The notes: generated by a model from the letters alone, not told the origin. 64,000 nucleotides of DNA from CAWKGC01 sp963849005 (GCA_963849005.1 CAWKGC010000023.1:372001-436000); one strand, 5' to 3'. Counted from the stretch's first letter, positions 30,701-38,283 are shown. Made by a program: numbers and translations.

Positions 30701-30839
30701 CGGGTTGATGGGTGACCAGACGCGCACCGTGATTCTCAATGCGCTCAACGCGATCACAGGATCGAACCAGGTCCGGGACCGCGTCAGGGCAGCGCTCACG
30801 CTGATGGTGATGTCGCCCGAATTCGTGATCCAGAAATAA
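27741..30839 (+). CDS. Secreted multidomain protein: RFYN/HFYT repeats, Ig-like modules, DUF1800
   Basis: An intact 1032-residue exported protein. Residues 1-28 are a signal peptide (FFAVALAVLATSFVQAA). Three repeats of about 50 residues with the core PVYRFYNTATRTHFYTI start near residues 72, 121 and 171. Three bacterial Ig-like modules start near 227, 327 and 424 (PTITLATDVPAEG, PTITLASMAPAGG, PKVAIKTPTTGSA), each with a VKKVEFY or VAKVEYF strand and GDYRFTAKATDDKG-type ending. From about 525 to the end is a DUF1800 domain (AARFLTQATFGIQSIDQIAA, HPNENYAREVNQLFSIGLVK, FTGWNF, HPNVGPFIGRELIQRLVTSN). The start at 27741 has RBS GGGAGG and gives the signal peptide. DUF1800 is of unknown function and almost always paired with DUF1501, as here. 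Confidence 0.9.
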   Translation: MKHLCSSLFRFFAVALAVLATSFVQAAPMRDWSTMSSTEARAEMANLIPQGERAKFEAKAGQTMTFGDPAPVYRFYNTATRTHFYTISEAEKQYVVENYPTYVLEGEAYWSYPVGTANSKPVYRFYNTETKAHFYTVSDQERDLVRATYKSYVFEGVAFHAFTSPDNDTSPMFRFYNLLTRTHFYTITEEERDGVIQLYASYIFEGSGFHACRKKPGPRPVPPGDILPTITLATDVPAEGVVAPATIVFTATAADADGSVKKVEFYSAGRKIGEVNAAPWTFTWTGVKAGDYRFTAKATDDKGGSTLSAMILLTVKSGTPPPGNMPPTITLASMAPAGGYIAPANVVLTAEAMDADGTVKKVEFFKNGSKIGEALAAPWTTTYMNLGAGDYTFTAKATDDDGASTMSAALLLTVKTGATADNKPPKVAIKTPTTGSAFAQPATIALTAEASDPDGTVAKVEYFSGTTKLGEAMVTPWSVTWSGVVAGSYSLTAVATDNLGATTTSSVVSVAVSGPPPVVDVTTKDAARFLTQATFGIQSIDQIAALQNQGYDAWLNQQFAMQAGGHVDYINARVAAGDKPDEERAYEAIWQQWLNEPGQLRARMSFALSQIFVISNIAPDLNTYAMSSYMDMLNRNAFGNYRQLLEDVTLHPAMGYYLNMIQSKKEDPAKGTHPNENYAREVNQLFSIGLVKLNQDGTRQLDGNGAPIPTYDQSVVQGFAAAFTGWNFAGSEAANPRDFDPAKENWLQPMEPWESYHDKNPKTLLDGFVTPANQTARQDMKIALDTIFNHPNVGPFIGRELIQRLVTSNPSPAYIGRVAAAFANNGAGVRGDLRAVVRAVLMDPEARDLSLVTLPTWGKQREPVIRFANLLRGFNAASPSGRNKIWYLDSADEGLNQSPLLAPSVFNFFSPNYRQPGPLAAAGLSTPEFQITTETSMVGGLNFFYRLVKNGYYGDGDTRLTLNYALLNSLAADPPKLVDQLNMQFYCGLMGDQTRTVILNALNAITGSNQVRDRVRAALTLMVMSPEFVIQK

Positions 30840-30855
30840 GGCAAGGGAGAAAAAC

Positions 30856-32232
30856 ATGATGAACATCAACCGCAGGAAATTCCTCACCCAACTGGGTGCC
30901 GCCGCCGGACTGGGCGCGCTATCCGACCTCGAGCGCATCGCCGCGGCGGCCACGCTGGGCTCCTCGCAATCGAAGCTTCTCAGCGAGGACTACCGCGCGC
31001 TGGTATGCATCTTCATGTTCGGCGGCAACGATGCCAACAACATGGTGATCCCCACCAGCACGACCGAGTACCAGCAGTACGCCAGCGGTCGCACGCCGGT
31101 GCTTGCCCTCGCGCAGGGGAGCCTGCTGCCGGTCAACATCCAGAACACACCCGGCCGCACCTTCGGCCTGCATCCTTCGATGACTGGAATGCAGGGGCTC
31201 ATCAACTCCGGCAAGGCGGCGATCCTCGCCAACATCGGGCCCTTGTACGCACCGATCACGCGCACGCAGCTGCAGAACCGCAGCGTCCGCACGCCGCCCG
31301 ACCTCTATTCCCACAGCGACCAGCAAGCACAATGGCAGAGCGCGACTTCCTACGAGCCGCCGCGAAACGGATGGGGCGGAAGGCTCGGCGACCTCGTCGC
31401 GGCGGCCAACGGCACCAACCGCAGCTCGACCCTGATATCGGTGACGGGCAACAACCTGTTCGAAGTCGGCACGACGATGAGTTCGTTCAAGGTGTCGTCC
31501 AACACCCAGTTCGGGTTCGACTTCTACAAGGGAGGCTCCGCCACCGATCCGCTTTCGAGGGGCGTCAACGAGCTTCTCGGCCTGCACCCGGCCAACATGC
31601 TCGAGAACGCCTGGGAGGACATCATCGGCCGCGCGATCCAGAACCAGCAGACGCTGGCCGCTGCGCTCGCCGCAGTCCCGGCATTCACGACCGTGTTCCC
31701 CAATACCGGCATCGGCGGGCAGATGCAGACGATCGCCCGGCTGGTCGCGGCCCGCCAGGCGCTGGGGCTCAAGCGGCAGGTGTTCTTCGCCTCGATCGGC
31801 GGCTTCGACACGCACGGCGACGACCAGATCGACACGCAGCAGCGCTTGCTGGGAGAAGTAAGCGGCGCCATGACCGCGCTCTACAACGCCACGGTGGAAC
31901 TCAATGTGGCGGAGAACGTCACGTCGTTCACCTCCTCGGACTTCAACCGCACCTTCCCATCCAACGGCAAGGGCTCGGACCACGCCTGGGGCAGCCACCA
32001 CCTGGTGGCCGGGGGCAGCGTCAACGGCGGCAGGATGTACGGCACTTTCCCGACGCTGGTCAGAGGCGGCCCGGATGACACCGGTTCGGGCGGCCTCTGG
32101 ATCCCGACGACGTCGGTGGACCAGATGGGCGCCACGCTCGCCACCTGGATGGGATCGAGCGCAGCGGACGTGAACACCATCTTCCCCAACGTCTATCGCT
32201 TCCCGACGCCGAACCTGGGCTTCATGAAATAG
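30856..32232 (+). CDS. DUF1501 domain protein with Tat signal
   Basis: An intact 458-residue protein. The N-terminus NRRKFLTQLGAAAGLGALS is a twin-arginine signal. The body has VCIFMFGGNDANNMVIP, TFGLHPSMTGMQGLINSGKA, LYSHSDQQAQWQ, FFASIGGFDTHGDDQIDTQQ, TSSDFNRTFPSNGKGSDHAW and WGSHHLVAGGSVNGG. These are DUF1501 hallmarks, related to the sulfatase/alkaline-phosphatase superfamily, with many Asp/His residues that could bind metal. It starts 16 bp after the DUF1800 gene, with RBS GGGAG, and forms an operon with it. Such pairs are exported and of unknown function. Confidence 0.92.
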   Translation: MMNINRRKFLTQLGAAAGLGALSDLERIAAAATLGSSQSKLLSEDYRALVCIFMFGGNDANNMVIPTSTTEYQQYASGRTPVLALAQGSLLPVNIQNTPGRTFGLHPSMTGMQGLINSGKAAILANIGPLYAPITRTQLQNRSVRTPPDLYSHSDQQAQWQSATSYEPPRNGWGGRLGDLVAAANGTNRSSTLISVTGNNLFEVGTTMSSFKVSSNTQFGFDFYKGGSATDPLSRGVNELLGLHPANMLENAWEDIIGRAIQNQQTLAAALAAVPAFTTVFPNTGIGGQMQTIARLVAARQALGLKRQVFFASIGGFDTHGDDQIDTQQRLLGEVSGAMTALYNATVELNVAENVTSFTSSDFNRTFPSNGKGSDHAWGSHHLVAGGSVNGGRMYGTFPTLVRGGPDDTGSGGLWIPTTSVDQMGATLATWMGSSAADVNTIFPNVYRFPTPNLGFMK

Positions 32233-32258
32233 TTCCGGAAGCGATCGCCGGGCAAGAA

Positions 32259-32283
32259 AAAGGGCCGGATGTTCCGGCCCTTT
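32259..32283. terminator. Bidirectional intrinsic terminator after DUF1501 gene
   Basis: A perfect 11-bp inverted repeat (AAAGGGCCGGA and TCCGGCCCTTT around TGT), with A's upstream and T's downstream, so it can work in both directions. It lies between the convergent DUF1501 and SWIB genes, with 26 bp on each side. Confidence 0.92.
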
Positions 32284-32308
32284 CCATTTTCCTGCTGCCC
32301 GAAGCGGG

Positions 32309-32716
32309 CTACTTCAGGTGCTTCGAGACCAGCTTGGTCATCTCGAACATCGAGACGGTGCCCTTGCCGCCGAAGACGGCCTTCAGCTTGTCGTCTGCAT
32401 TGATGTTGCGACGGTTGACCTTGTCCTGCAGGTTGTTCTTCTTGATGTAGGCCCACAGCTTGCTGGTGACCTCGGTGCGGGGCATCGGGGATGAGCCGAC
32501 GACGGCGGCGAGCGTGGAGCTCGGCATGACCGGCTTCATGAACGCTGCGTTCGGCTTGCGCTTGGCGGCGGGCTTCTTCGCGGCGGGCTTCTTGGCTGCC
32601 GGCTTCTTTGCCGCCGGCTTCTTGGCGGCGGGTTTCTTGGCGGGAGCCTTTTTCGCTGCGGGTTTCTTCGCTGCGGGTTTCTTCGCGGGTTTCTTTGCGG
32701 CTTTCTTTACGGCCAT
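32309..32716 (-). CDS. SWIB/MDM2-domain protein with histone H1-like Lys/Ala/Pro tail
   Basis: An intact 135-residue protein. Residues 1 to about 53 are almost entirely a lysine/alanine/proline repeat (units like KKPAAKKPAAKK), as in eukaryotic histone H1 and bacterial AlgP/HctB-like proteins. The C-terminal ~75 residues are a SWIB domain: MPSSTLAAVVGSSPMPRTEV, TSKLWAYIKKNNLQDKVNRR, INADDKLKAVFGGKGTVSMF, EMTKLVSKHLK. Such proteins in Burkholderiales and Chlamydia are thought to bind DNA and affect nucleoid structure. I chose the ATG at 32716 because it gives MAVKKAAKK and has RBS GGAGG just upstream; the in-frame ATG further up adds unrelated residues. The DNA of the tail is a short-period repeat (32563-32715) prone to length variation. 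Confidence 0.92.
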   Translation of the reverse strand: MAVKKAAKKPAKKPAAKKPAAKKAPAKKPAAKKPAAKKPAAKKPAAKKPAAKRKPNAAFMKPVMPSSTLAAVVGSSPMPRTEVTSKLWAYIKKNNLQDKVNRRNINADDKLKAVFGGKGTVSMFEMTKLVSKHLK

Positions 32717-32891
32717 TGTGTTTCCTCCAGTCTGATATTGATGCAAGAGTTTCACTCAGAATCTCGCCCTTGCAGAGGCGCGATGGCGAGAGGATGCACA
32801 AGGCGAGAGGTAATTGTCAATCGTTTTCCCTCTGAAAATGCGACTCGCGCCGGGCCGGCGTGTCGCTGGCGCAACAGGATTTGCCTGTGGA

Positions 32892-33665
32892 TTACTCCAA
32901 TTCCGCGATCGCCTGCTCGATATCGAGTTTCTCCATCGCGTCCCTGGGCTTCATTCTGGACGCCTTTTCGTAGAGCGCCGAAGCCTCGTCGATCGACTTC
33001 TTGCCATTGAGCATCATCAGCCCGTTGGCATACTCGATGTGCGCGATCGGGGAGTCCGGCGTCAGCTTGAGCGCCTTCTTGTAGTGCTCCTCGGCGGAGT
33101 CCTTGCTCGCGCCGTAAGTGAGCCGGCCCACCATGCCGCCGATCTTGTCGATGATCTCGGCATGGAAGGCGCCGAGCGCGATATGCGCGTCGGCGTGCTT
33201 CGGCTCGATCTTCAGCGCCGCCTCGAGCGCCGAGCGGATCTTGCCGCCATAGCCCTGCGCGAGCGCCTTGGCGATCGAGATTCGCTGGCTGAACCGCCCC
33301 GCCGAATAGGCGTACTGGTAATGGGCATTGGCATTCTTCGGCTCCTTGGCCGCCTGGGCAGCGGCACGGGCCATCGCTTCCTCGAAGTGTTTTACCTGCG
33401 CCGCTTCCTTGGGCTCGACACCGTTGGCGTAGATCGACTGCGCCTTGTTGGCGGCCGTGATGCCCGCGCCGCCGGCCTTGAGGCCCGCCTCCATCGCCTC
33501 CTGGAAACGCCCCGCGTGATAGAGGCGCCATGCCTCCTGCACTGCGGGGTCCTTCGGGAAGGGCTCGCAGTCGCCCTTGTGCAGCTTGTCCCAATTCTTC
33601 TTCAGGGCGTCGCCCGCATAGGTGAAAGCCTTGTCGGGATGCGGAAATGCGGTCCACTTGGCCAT
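32892..33665 (-). CDS. Tetratricopeptide-repeat protein
   Basis: An intact 257-residue, probably cytosolic protein. It has several helix pairs of TPR type: AWRLYHAGRFQEAMEAGLKA, NANAHYQYAYSAGRFSQRIS, ALEAALKIEPKHADAHIALG, AEEHYKKALKLTPDSPIAHI, and DEASALYEKASRMKPRDAME. The N-terminus MAKWTAFPHPDKAFTYAGDA has no signal peptide. Its function is unknown; TPRs generally mediate protein contacts. It lies 16 bp downstream of the TetR gene's stop, transcribed in the same direction, so the two probably form an operon with the patatin and phasin genes. The 175-bp gap to the SWIB gene holds no gene. Confidence 0.85.
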   Translation of the reverse strand: MAKWTAFPHPDKAFTYAGDALKKNWDKLHKGDCEPFPKDPAVQEAWRLYHAGRFQEAMEAGLKAGGAGITAANKAQSIYANGVEPKEAAQVKHFEEAMARAAAQAAKEPKNANAHYQYAYSAGRFSQRISIAKALAQGYGGKIRSALEAALKIEPKHADAHIALGAFHAEIIDKIGGMVGRLTYGASKDSAEEHYKKALKLTPDSPIAHIEYANGLMMLNGKKSIDEASALYEKASRMKPRDAMEKLDIEQAIAELE

Positions 33666-33681
33666 GGTCTTCCTCCTTCGT

Positions 33682-34365
33682 TCAGTCGGTATAGTTCTGC
33701 ATCAGGTGCTCGAGATGCTTGCGCGCGGGGCCCACGAGAAAGGGCGCGACGAGCGCCATCACCTGGTATACGCCCGCTCCAAGCGTGCTTTCCGCGTCGA
33801 TCCGGCGGCGGTTGAGCGACTGGTAGTTGAGCCAATAGGTCGCGACAAGGATCACGTTGCCTGCCAGGGCCCTGATCTCGGCCGGACTGGCCCGCATCGC
33901 CTTCGCCTGGATCAGGCCTTCGCACAGCGCCTTGACCGCGCCCAGCTTGTGCCCGGCAATGCGGTTGAAATGCTCGCGCAGGTGCCGGCTGCGGTCCATC
34001 AGGTCGTCGAGGTTGCGGTACAGGAAGCGGTACGCCCAGATCGCCTCGAACATGAGGTGCAGGTAGAACCAGAGGTTTTCGATCACGTCCGCGGCGGTTG
34101 CGCCGTCGAGGGCCGCCTGCGGGCTGACGTCGATCCTTTCCTCGAAACGCGCGAACAGTTGCTCGACGATCTCGTCCTTGTTGGCGAAGTGGTAATAGAG
34201 GTTGCCCGGGCTGATATTCAGCTCGTCGGCGATCATGCCGGTCGTGACATGGGCCTCGCCGCGCTCGTTGAATAGCTTCAGGCTCGCTTCCAGGATGCGG
34301 GCTCGGGTGCGCTGGGTGCGAACCGCATTCCCGTCCAACGCTTGCGGGGGGCGCTTCTTGGCCAT
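33682..34365 (-). CDS. TetR/AcrR family transcriptional regulator
   Basis: An intact 227-residue regulator. The N-terminal HTH is RTRARILEASLKLFNERGEA, VTTGMIADELNISPGNLYYH, FANKDEIVEQLFARFEERID, an arrangement seen in lipid-related TetR proteins. The C-terminal ligand domain (ENLWFYLHLMFEAIWAYRFL, YRNLDDLMDRSRHLREHFNR) is of the kind annotated as DUF6765/TetR_C-like. I chose the ATG at 34365 (MAKKRPPQALDGN) because the upstream in-frame codons overlap the patatin gene's end. Its neighbours (lipase, phasin, fatty acyl-CoA reductase) suggest it controls lipid storage or turnover genes; this is inference. Confidence 0.9.
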   Translation of the reverse strand: MAKKRPPQALDGNAVRTQRTRARILEASLKLFNERGEAHVTTGMIADELNISPGNLYYHFANKDEIVEQLFARFEERIDVSPQAALDGATAADVIENLWFYLHLMFEAIWAYRFLYRNLDDLMDRSRHLREHFNRIAGHKLGAVKALCEGLIQAKAMRASPAEIRALAGNVILVATYWLNYQSLNRRRIDAESTLGAGVYQVMALVAPFLVGPARKHLEHLMQNYTD

Positions 34366-34375
34366 GCCCCGGATG

Positions 34376-35629
34376 CTAACCCAGCCGCGCGCCTTTTTGG
34401 TCGTCCATCCACCGGGCAAGGTCGACAAGAGTGTCGCGCAGGTCGGCGGCGGCGCTTTCCAGCCTCTCGGGGGCCCAGGCGGTCCTGCGGTGCGGCATCA
34501 GGCGCACGTCGAGGTGCCGCTCCTGCTGAAGGAGATCCACCCGCAGGCGGATGCCGTGCCTCGCGAGGACGGGCTCCAGCTCGTAGCGGCGCTTGAGCAG
34601 GTCCTTGCGCGTTCGCGTGTAGGCGTGCTCGCAGATCTTCTGCCGGGTGGCGTAGCTGAAGATGTTGGTAAAGAACGTTTCGCTGTCGTCGGCAGCCGGT
34701 TCGAACAGCAGGACGTCGGCGTCGCGATACTCCTTCGCGTACTTGGAAATCCCGACCTTCATGCGCGAATGGATGATGGCGCGAAAGGTCTGCGACAACA
34801 CCACCGGCAGCCCGCCGTCGACCAGGTTGCCGGCCTGCCGTCCGCCCTTGGCGGCGGCGAGCTTGGCGTCGTACGGGACGATCGGATTCACGCAGATCAC
34901 CAGCTTCGCGCCGTCGGCCAGCGCCTCGGAGGCGTGCAGCGTCTTTTTCAGCGCGCCGTCGACGTAATGGCGGCCTTCGATCTCGACGGGCGGAAACAAC
35001 CCCGGCAGCGCGGCACTCGCCTGCACGGCCCTGGAGATCGGTATGTGGTCGCGACCGGCCCGGCCGAAGCTCACCGACTCGCCGGTATCGAGGTCGGTGG
35101 CGACGAGATAGAGCTTTTTCTTCAGCTTGCGGAAATCGTTGCTCGTGCCGGGAGCCGAAAAGGCCTTGGTCAGGTACTTGTTGATCGACTCGTTTTCGAA
35201 CACGCCGGTGGGAATTGCCTCGCCGAGCCGGGCGAACGACTCCAGGGTGCCGGTCGAAAGCGGGTTCATGGCGTAGTGCCAGAGCGATTGGACGACCAGC
35301 GGCGGCACCCTTGCCGCGCGGCTCATGAATTCGCGAAACGCGGGACGCATGAACACCTCCGGCGTGAGCGCCCCATCGAGCGTTTCGTCCTCGATGAACA
35401 ATCCGTAGATCTCGGAGGGGCGGATGCCGTTGGCCAGCGCCGCCGAAAGGAAGCTGCCGGCGCTCACCCCGACGTAGATGTCGAAATCGTTGAAATCGAC
35501 GCCCTCCAGGGACTCCGACAGCGCCATCAGGGCGCCCGTCTCCCAGATCGCGCCGAAGGGCCCGCCCCCGGCCAACGCGAGGCCGATCGGATGCGGGCGT
35601 GCCTTCTTCGGCGCCGGGCGAGCTGCCAT
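34376..35629 (-). CDS. Patatin-like phospholipase
   Basis: An intact 417-residue lipid acyl hydrolase. The oxyanion-hole glycine stretch is LALAGGGPFGAIWETGALMA. The nucleophile motif GxSxG is IYVGVSAGSFLSAALANG. The catalytic Asp is in the DGA motif, HYVDGALKKTLHASEALADG. There is no signal peptide, so it is probably cytosolic or peripherally membrane-bound. It lies 10 bp from the TetR gene and 6 bp from the phasin, all on the minus strand, and across the divergent gap from the fatty acyl-CoA reductase. A role in remobilising stored TAG, wax ester or membrane lipid is plausible. The C-terminal half (KVGISKYAKEYRDADVLLFE, RTRKDLLKRRYELEPVLARH) is a family-typical extension. Confidence 0.92.
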   Translation of the reverse strand: MAARPAPKKARPHPIGLALAGGGPFGAIWETGALMALSESLEGVDFNDFDIYVGVSAGSFLSAALANGIRPSEIYGLFIEDETLDGALTPEVFMRPAFREFMSRAARVPPLVVQSLWHYAMNPLSTGTLESFARLGEAIPTGVFENESINKYLTKAFSAPGTSNDFRKLKKKLYLVATDLDTGESVSFGRAGRDHIPISRAVQASAALPGLFPPVEIEGRHYVDGALKKTLHASEALADGAKLVICVNPIVPYDAKLAAAKGGRQAGNLVDGGLPVVLSQTFRAIIHSRMKVGISKYAKEYRDADVLLFEPAADDSETFFTNIFSYATRQKICEHAYTRTRKDLLKRRYELEPVLARHGIRLRVDLLQQERHLDVRLMPHRRTAWAPERLESAAADLRDTLVDLARWMDDQKGARLG

Positions 35630-35635
35630 CGGGCC

Positions 35636-36103
35636 CTAGGCGCGTGCGCGCGCGCGGCGCAACTGGTCGACGTTGGCCTGCAACTCGGCAACGTGCCGGG
35701 TCAGGGACCTCACCGACTGGCTGGTCGGCACGCCCATCTTCCCGAGTACCCGCGAGACGCGCTGCTCGAACACGCGCTCGAGATGCGAAACTGCTTTCAC
35801 GGCGCGGATCCGCGCCTCGCCTGCCTTGGCGAGCGCCACTGTCTTCGCCTCTTCGGCGCGATGCATCGCGACGCGCCTGCTTTGCGCCTGCAGCGCCTTG
35901 CCACGCTTCACGAAGATGCCGGCCTGCTTCATCACCTTGCCGACCGCTTCACCGGCAACGACGCGGGCATTGGATGCGGCATCGACGCCTGCGAGCCAAG
36001 CCTTCTGTACCGGGGTGTTTGCCTTCATGGCGGACTTGATCTTGCGTACCGGCTTCACGGTCCTTCGGGCTGCCACTTTCCTTGCGGTGGGTTTCCTTGC
36101 CAT
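35636..36103 (-). CDS. Phasin family/granule-associated protein
   Basis: An intact 155-residue basic protein. Its Lys/Arg/Ala-rich tail is at the N-terminus (ARKPTARKVAARRTVKPVRK), followed by the phasin-like core (TPVQKAWLAGVDAASNARVV, GKVMKQAGIFVKRGKALQAQ). It shares the helix HLERVFEQRVSRVLGKMGVP and the heptad segment VRSLTRHVAELQANVDQLRR with the phasin at 24646-25122, in the same order. The basic tail is at the opposite end, which is unusual for a pair of paralogues. It is divergent from the fatty acyl-CoA reductase, so it may coat lipid rather than, or as well as, PHA inclusions. Confidence 0.85.
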   Translation of the reverse strand: MARKPTARKVAARRTVKPVRKIKSAMKANTPVQKAWLAGVDAASNARVVAGEAVGKVMKQAGIFVKRGKALQAQSRRVAMHRAEEAKTVALAKAGEARIRAVKAVSHLERVFEQRVSRVLGKMGVPTSQSVRSLTRHVAELQANVDQLRRARARA

Positions 36104-36285
36104 GGTCGTCTCCTTTTGCCTGTCTGATTGGGGGAACTGCTGATTGCAGGCTATGCGGAAGAATTAGAGTTTTCGCACTAAAGCAGGCGGAGCGGGGCGA
36201 AGCGGCGCGAGTGTATCATTTGCCCTTCGAGGGCACGTTTGATGCCCGTCAAGCCAAAACCGAATACCCCCAGGAGGAAAGTCCC

Positions 36286-38283
36286 ATGTCCTACTTCGTC
36301 ACCGGCGGCACCGGTTTCATCGGCCGTTTCCTGATCGACCGGCTGCTCGAGCGCGATGGCACCGTTTACGTCCTCGTGCGCAAGGCCTCGGTGAAGAAGC
36401 TGGACGACCTGCGCCCGCGCTGGGGCGACAAGGAAAAGCGCGTGGTGGCCATCGTCGGCGACCTGGAAAAGCCCAGGCTCGGCGTGTCTTCGGGCGACAT
36501 CGCGAAACTCAAGGGCAAGGTCAAGCACATGTTCCACCTGGCCGCGGTCTACGACCTTTCCGCCAGCGCCGAGAGCCAGATCGGCCCCAACATCGACGGC
36601 ACGCGCAACGCCGTCGAGTTCGCCGATGCCATCGCCGCCGGTTGCTTCCACCATACGAGCTCGATCGCCGCCGCCGGCATGTACGACGGCGTGTTCCGCG
36701 AAGACATGTTCGAGGAGGCCGAGGAACTCGACCACCCCTACTTCCGCACCAAGCACGACTCCGAAGGGATCGTCAGGAACGAGTGCAAGCGCCCGTGGCG
36801 CGTGTACCGTCCGGGCATGGTGGCCGGACACTCGAAGACCGGCGAGATCGACAAGATCGACGGCCCGTACTATTTCTTCAAGCTGATCCAGAAGATGCGC
36901 AACATGCTGCCGCAATGGATGCCGACCGTGGGCATCGAGGGCGGCCGCATCAACATCGTGCCCGTGGACTACGTTGTCGATGCGATGGACTACCTCGCGC
37001 ACAAGAAGGGCCTCGACGGCGCCTGCTTCCACCTGACCGACCCGGAGCCCTACCGGGTCGGGGAAGTGCTCAACCTCTTCGCCAAGGCCGCGCACGGCCC
37101 GCAGATGACGATGCGCGTCAACGCGAAGATGTTCAGCTTCATCCCCTCTTTCGTGGTCGATTCGGCCATGTCGCTGGCCCCGGTGCGGCGCATCCAGAAG
37201 CAGGTCCTTGCCGATCTCGGCATCCCGAAGGACGTCCTCTCTTTCATCAACTACCCGACCCGGTTCGACACGCGCGACACGGAAAAGGCGCTGAAGGGCT
37301 CCGGCATTTCCTGCCCGAAGCTCGAGGACTACGCCTACCGCCTCTGGGACTACTGGGAGCGCAACCTCGACCCCGACCTCTTCATCGACCGCACCCTCGC
37401 CGGCAAGGTGAAGGGCAAGGTGGTGGTCATCACCGGCGGCACTTCGGGCATCGGCGAGGCGACTGCCTACAAGATGGCCGAGGCCGGCGCAAAAGTGGTG
37501 CTGGTCGCGCGCGACCCGGAGAAGGCCGCGCCCGTCATGAAGCGCATCAAGGAACTCGGTGGCAGCGCCAAGTTCTACCCCTGTGACCTTTCGGTGATCG
37601 CCGACTGCGACAAGCTGGTCGCCTCGGTGCTGAAGGACAACGAGGGACACTGCCATTACCTCGTGAACAACGCCGGCAGGTCGATCCGCCGCGGCATCGC
37701 GTCGTCCTACGACCGCTTCCACGATTTCGAGCGCACGATGCAGCTGAATTACTTCGGCAGCCTGCGGCTGATCATGGGCTTCATGCCGGCGATGGTGGCG
37801 CAGGGGCGCGGCCACGTGATCAACATCTCCTCGATCGGCGTGCTGACGCTCGCCCCGCGGTTCTCGGCGTATGTGGCGTCGAAAGCCGCGCTCGATGCCT
37901 TCACCGGCTGCGCGGCGAGCGAGTTCGCCGACAACAACGTGACCTTCACCACCATCAACATGCCGCTGGTGAAGACGCCGATGATCGCGCCGACCAAGCT
38001 CTACGCGCACGTGCCCACCCTCACCCCCGAGCAGGCGGCGGACCTGGTCGTGCAGGCGATGGTCTACAAGCCGGTGCGCATCGCCACGCGCCTGGGGACC
38101 TTCATGTCGGTAATGCACGACATCGCGCCGAAACTCACGCAGATCGTGCTCAACTCCGCGTTCCGCATGTTCCCCGACTCCACAGCCGCCAAGGTGGGCA
38201 AGAAGGAGGCAGAGGCCAAGGAAGTCGAACTGTCGCCGGAACAGGTGGCGTTCGCGCAGATCACCCAGGGCATCCACTGGTAA
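36286..38283 (+). CDS. Fatty acyl-CoA reductase, alcohol-forming (Marinobacter FAR type; two-domain SDR)
   Basis: An intact 665-residue protein with two reductase domains. The N-terminal extended SDR (YFVTGGTGFIGRFLIDRLLE, MFHLAAVYDLSASAE, PYFRTKHDSEG with the YxxxK pair, RPGMVAGHSKTGEIDKIDGP) and the C-terminal SDR (VVITGGTSGIGEATAYKMAE near residue 380; NNAGRSIRRGIASSYDRFHD; INISSIGVLTLAPRFSAYVA; YxxxK as YVASK). The arrangement and many stretches match Marinobacter fatty acyl-CoA reductase, which reduces acyl-CoA or acyl-ACP through aldehyde to fatty alcohol with NADPH. The RBS AGGAGG is 8 bp before the ATG. It gives the alcohol substrate for the WS/DGAT at 25586. It stands alone between a divergent phasin and a small protein gene. 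Confidence 0.9.
   Translation: MSYFVTGGTGFIGRFLIDRLLERDGTVYVLVRKASVKKLDDLRPRWGDKEKRVVAIVGDLEKPRLGVSSGDIAKLKGKVKHMFHLAAVYDLSASAESQIGPNIDGTRNAVEFADAIAAGCFHHTSSIAAAGMYDGVFREDMFEEAEELDHPYFRTKHDSEGIVRNECKRPWRVYRPGMVAGHSKTGEIDKIDGPYYFFKLIQKMRNMLPQWMPTVGIEGGRINIVPVDYVVDAMDYLAHKKGLDGACFHLTDPEPYRVGEVLNLFAKAAHGPQMTMRVNAKMFSFIPSFVVDSAMSLAPVRRIQKQVLADLGIPKDVLSFINYPTRFDTRDTEKALKGSGISCPKLEDYAYRLWDYWERNLDPDLFIDRTLAGKVKGKVVVITGGTSGIGEATAYKMAEAGAKVVLVARDPEKAAPVMKRIKELGGSAKFYPCDLSVIADCDKLVASVLKDNEGHCHYLVNNAGRSIRRGIASSYDRFHDFERTMQLNYFGSLRLIMGFMPAMVAQGRGHVINISSIGVLTLAPRFSAYVASKAALDAFTGCAASEFADNNVTFTTINMPLVKTPMIAPTKLYAHVPTLTPEQAADLVVQAMVYKPVRIATRLGTFMSVMHDIAPKLTQIVLNSAFRMFPDSTAAKVGKKEAEAKEVELSPEQVAFAQITQGIHW

Noticed and set aside
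28863..30953. A 696-codon open frame antisense to the DUF1800 gene
   Set aside because: Same reason: an antisense shadow of a confidently recognised gene, with no domain motifs.
32563..32715. Possible tandem-repeat element or CRISPR-like array
   Set aside because: The 12-15-bp periodicity is explained by the Lys/Ala/Pro codon repeats of the SWIB protein's tail; there are no spacers.
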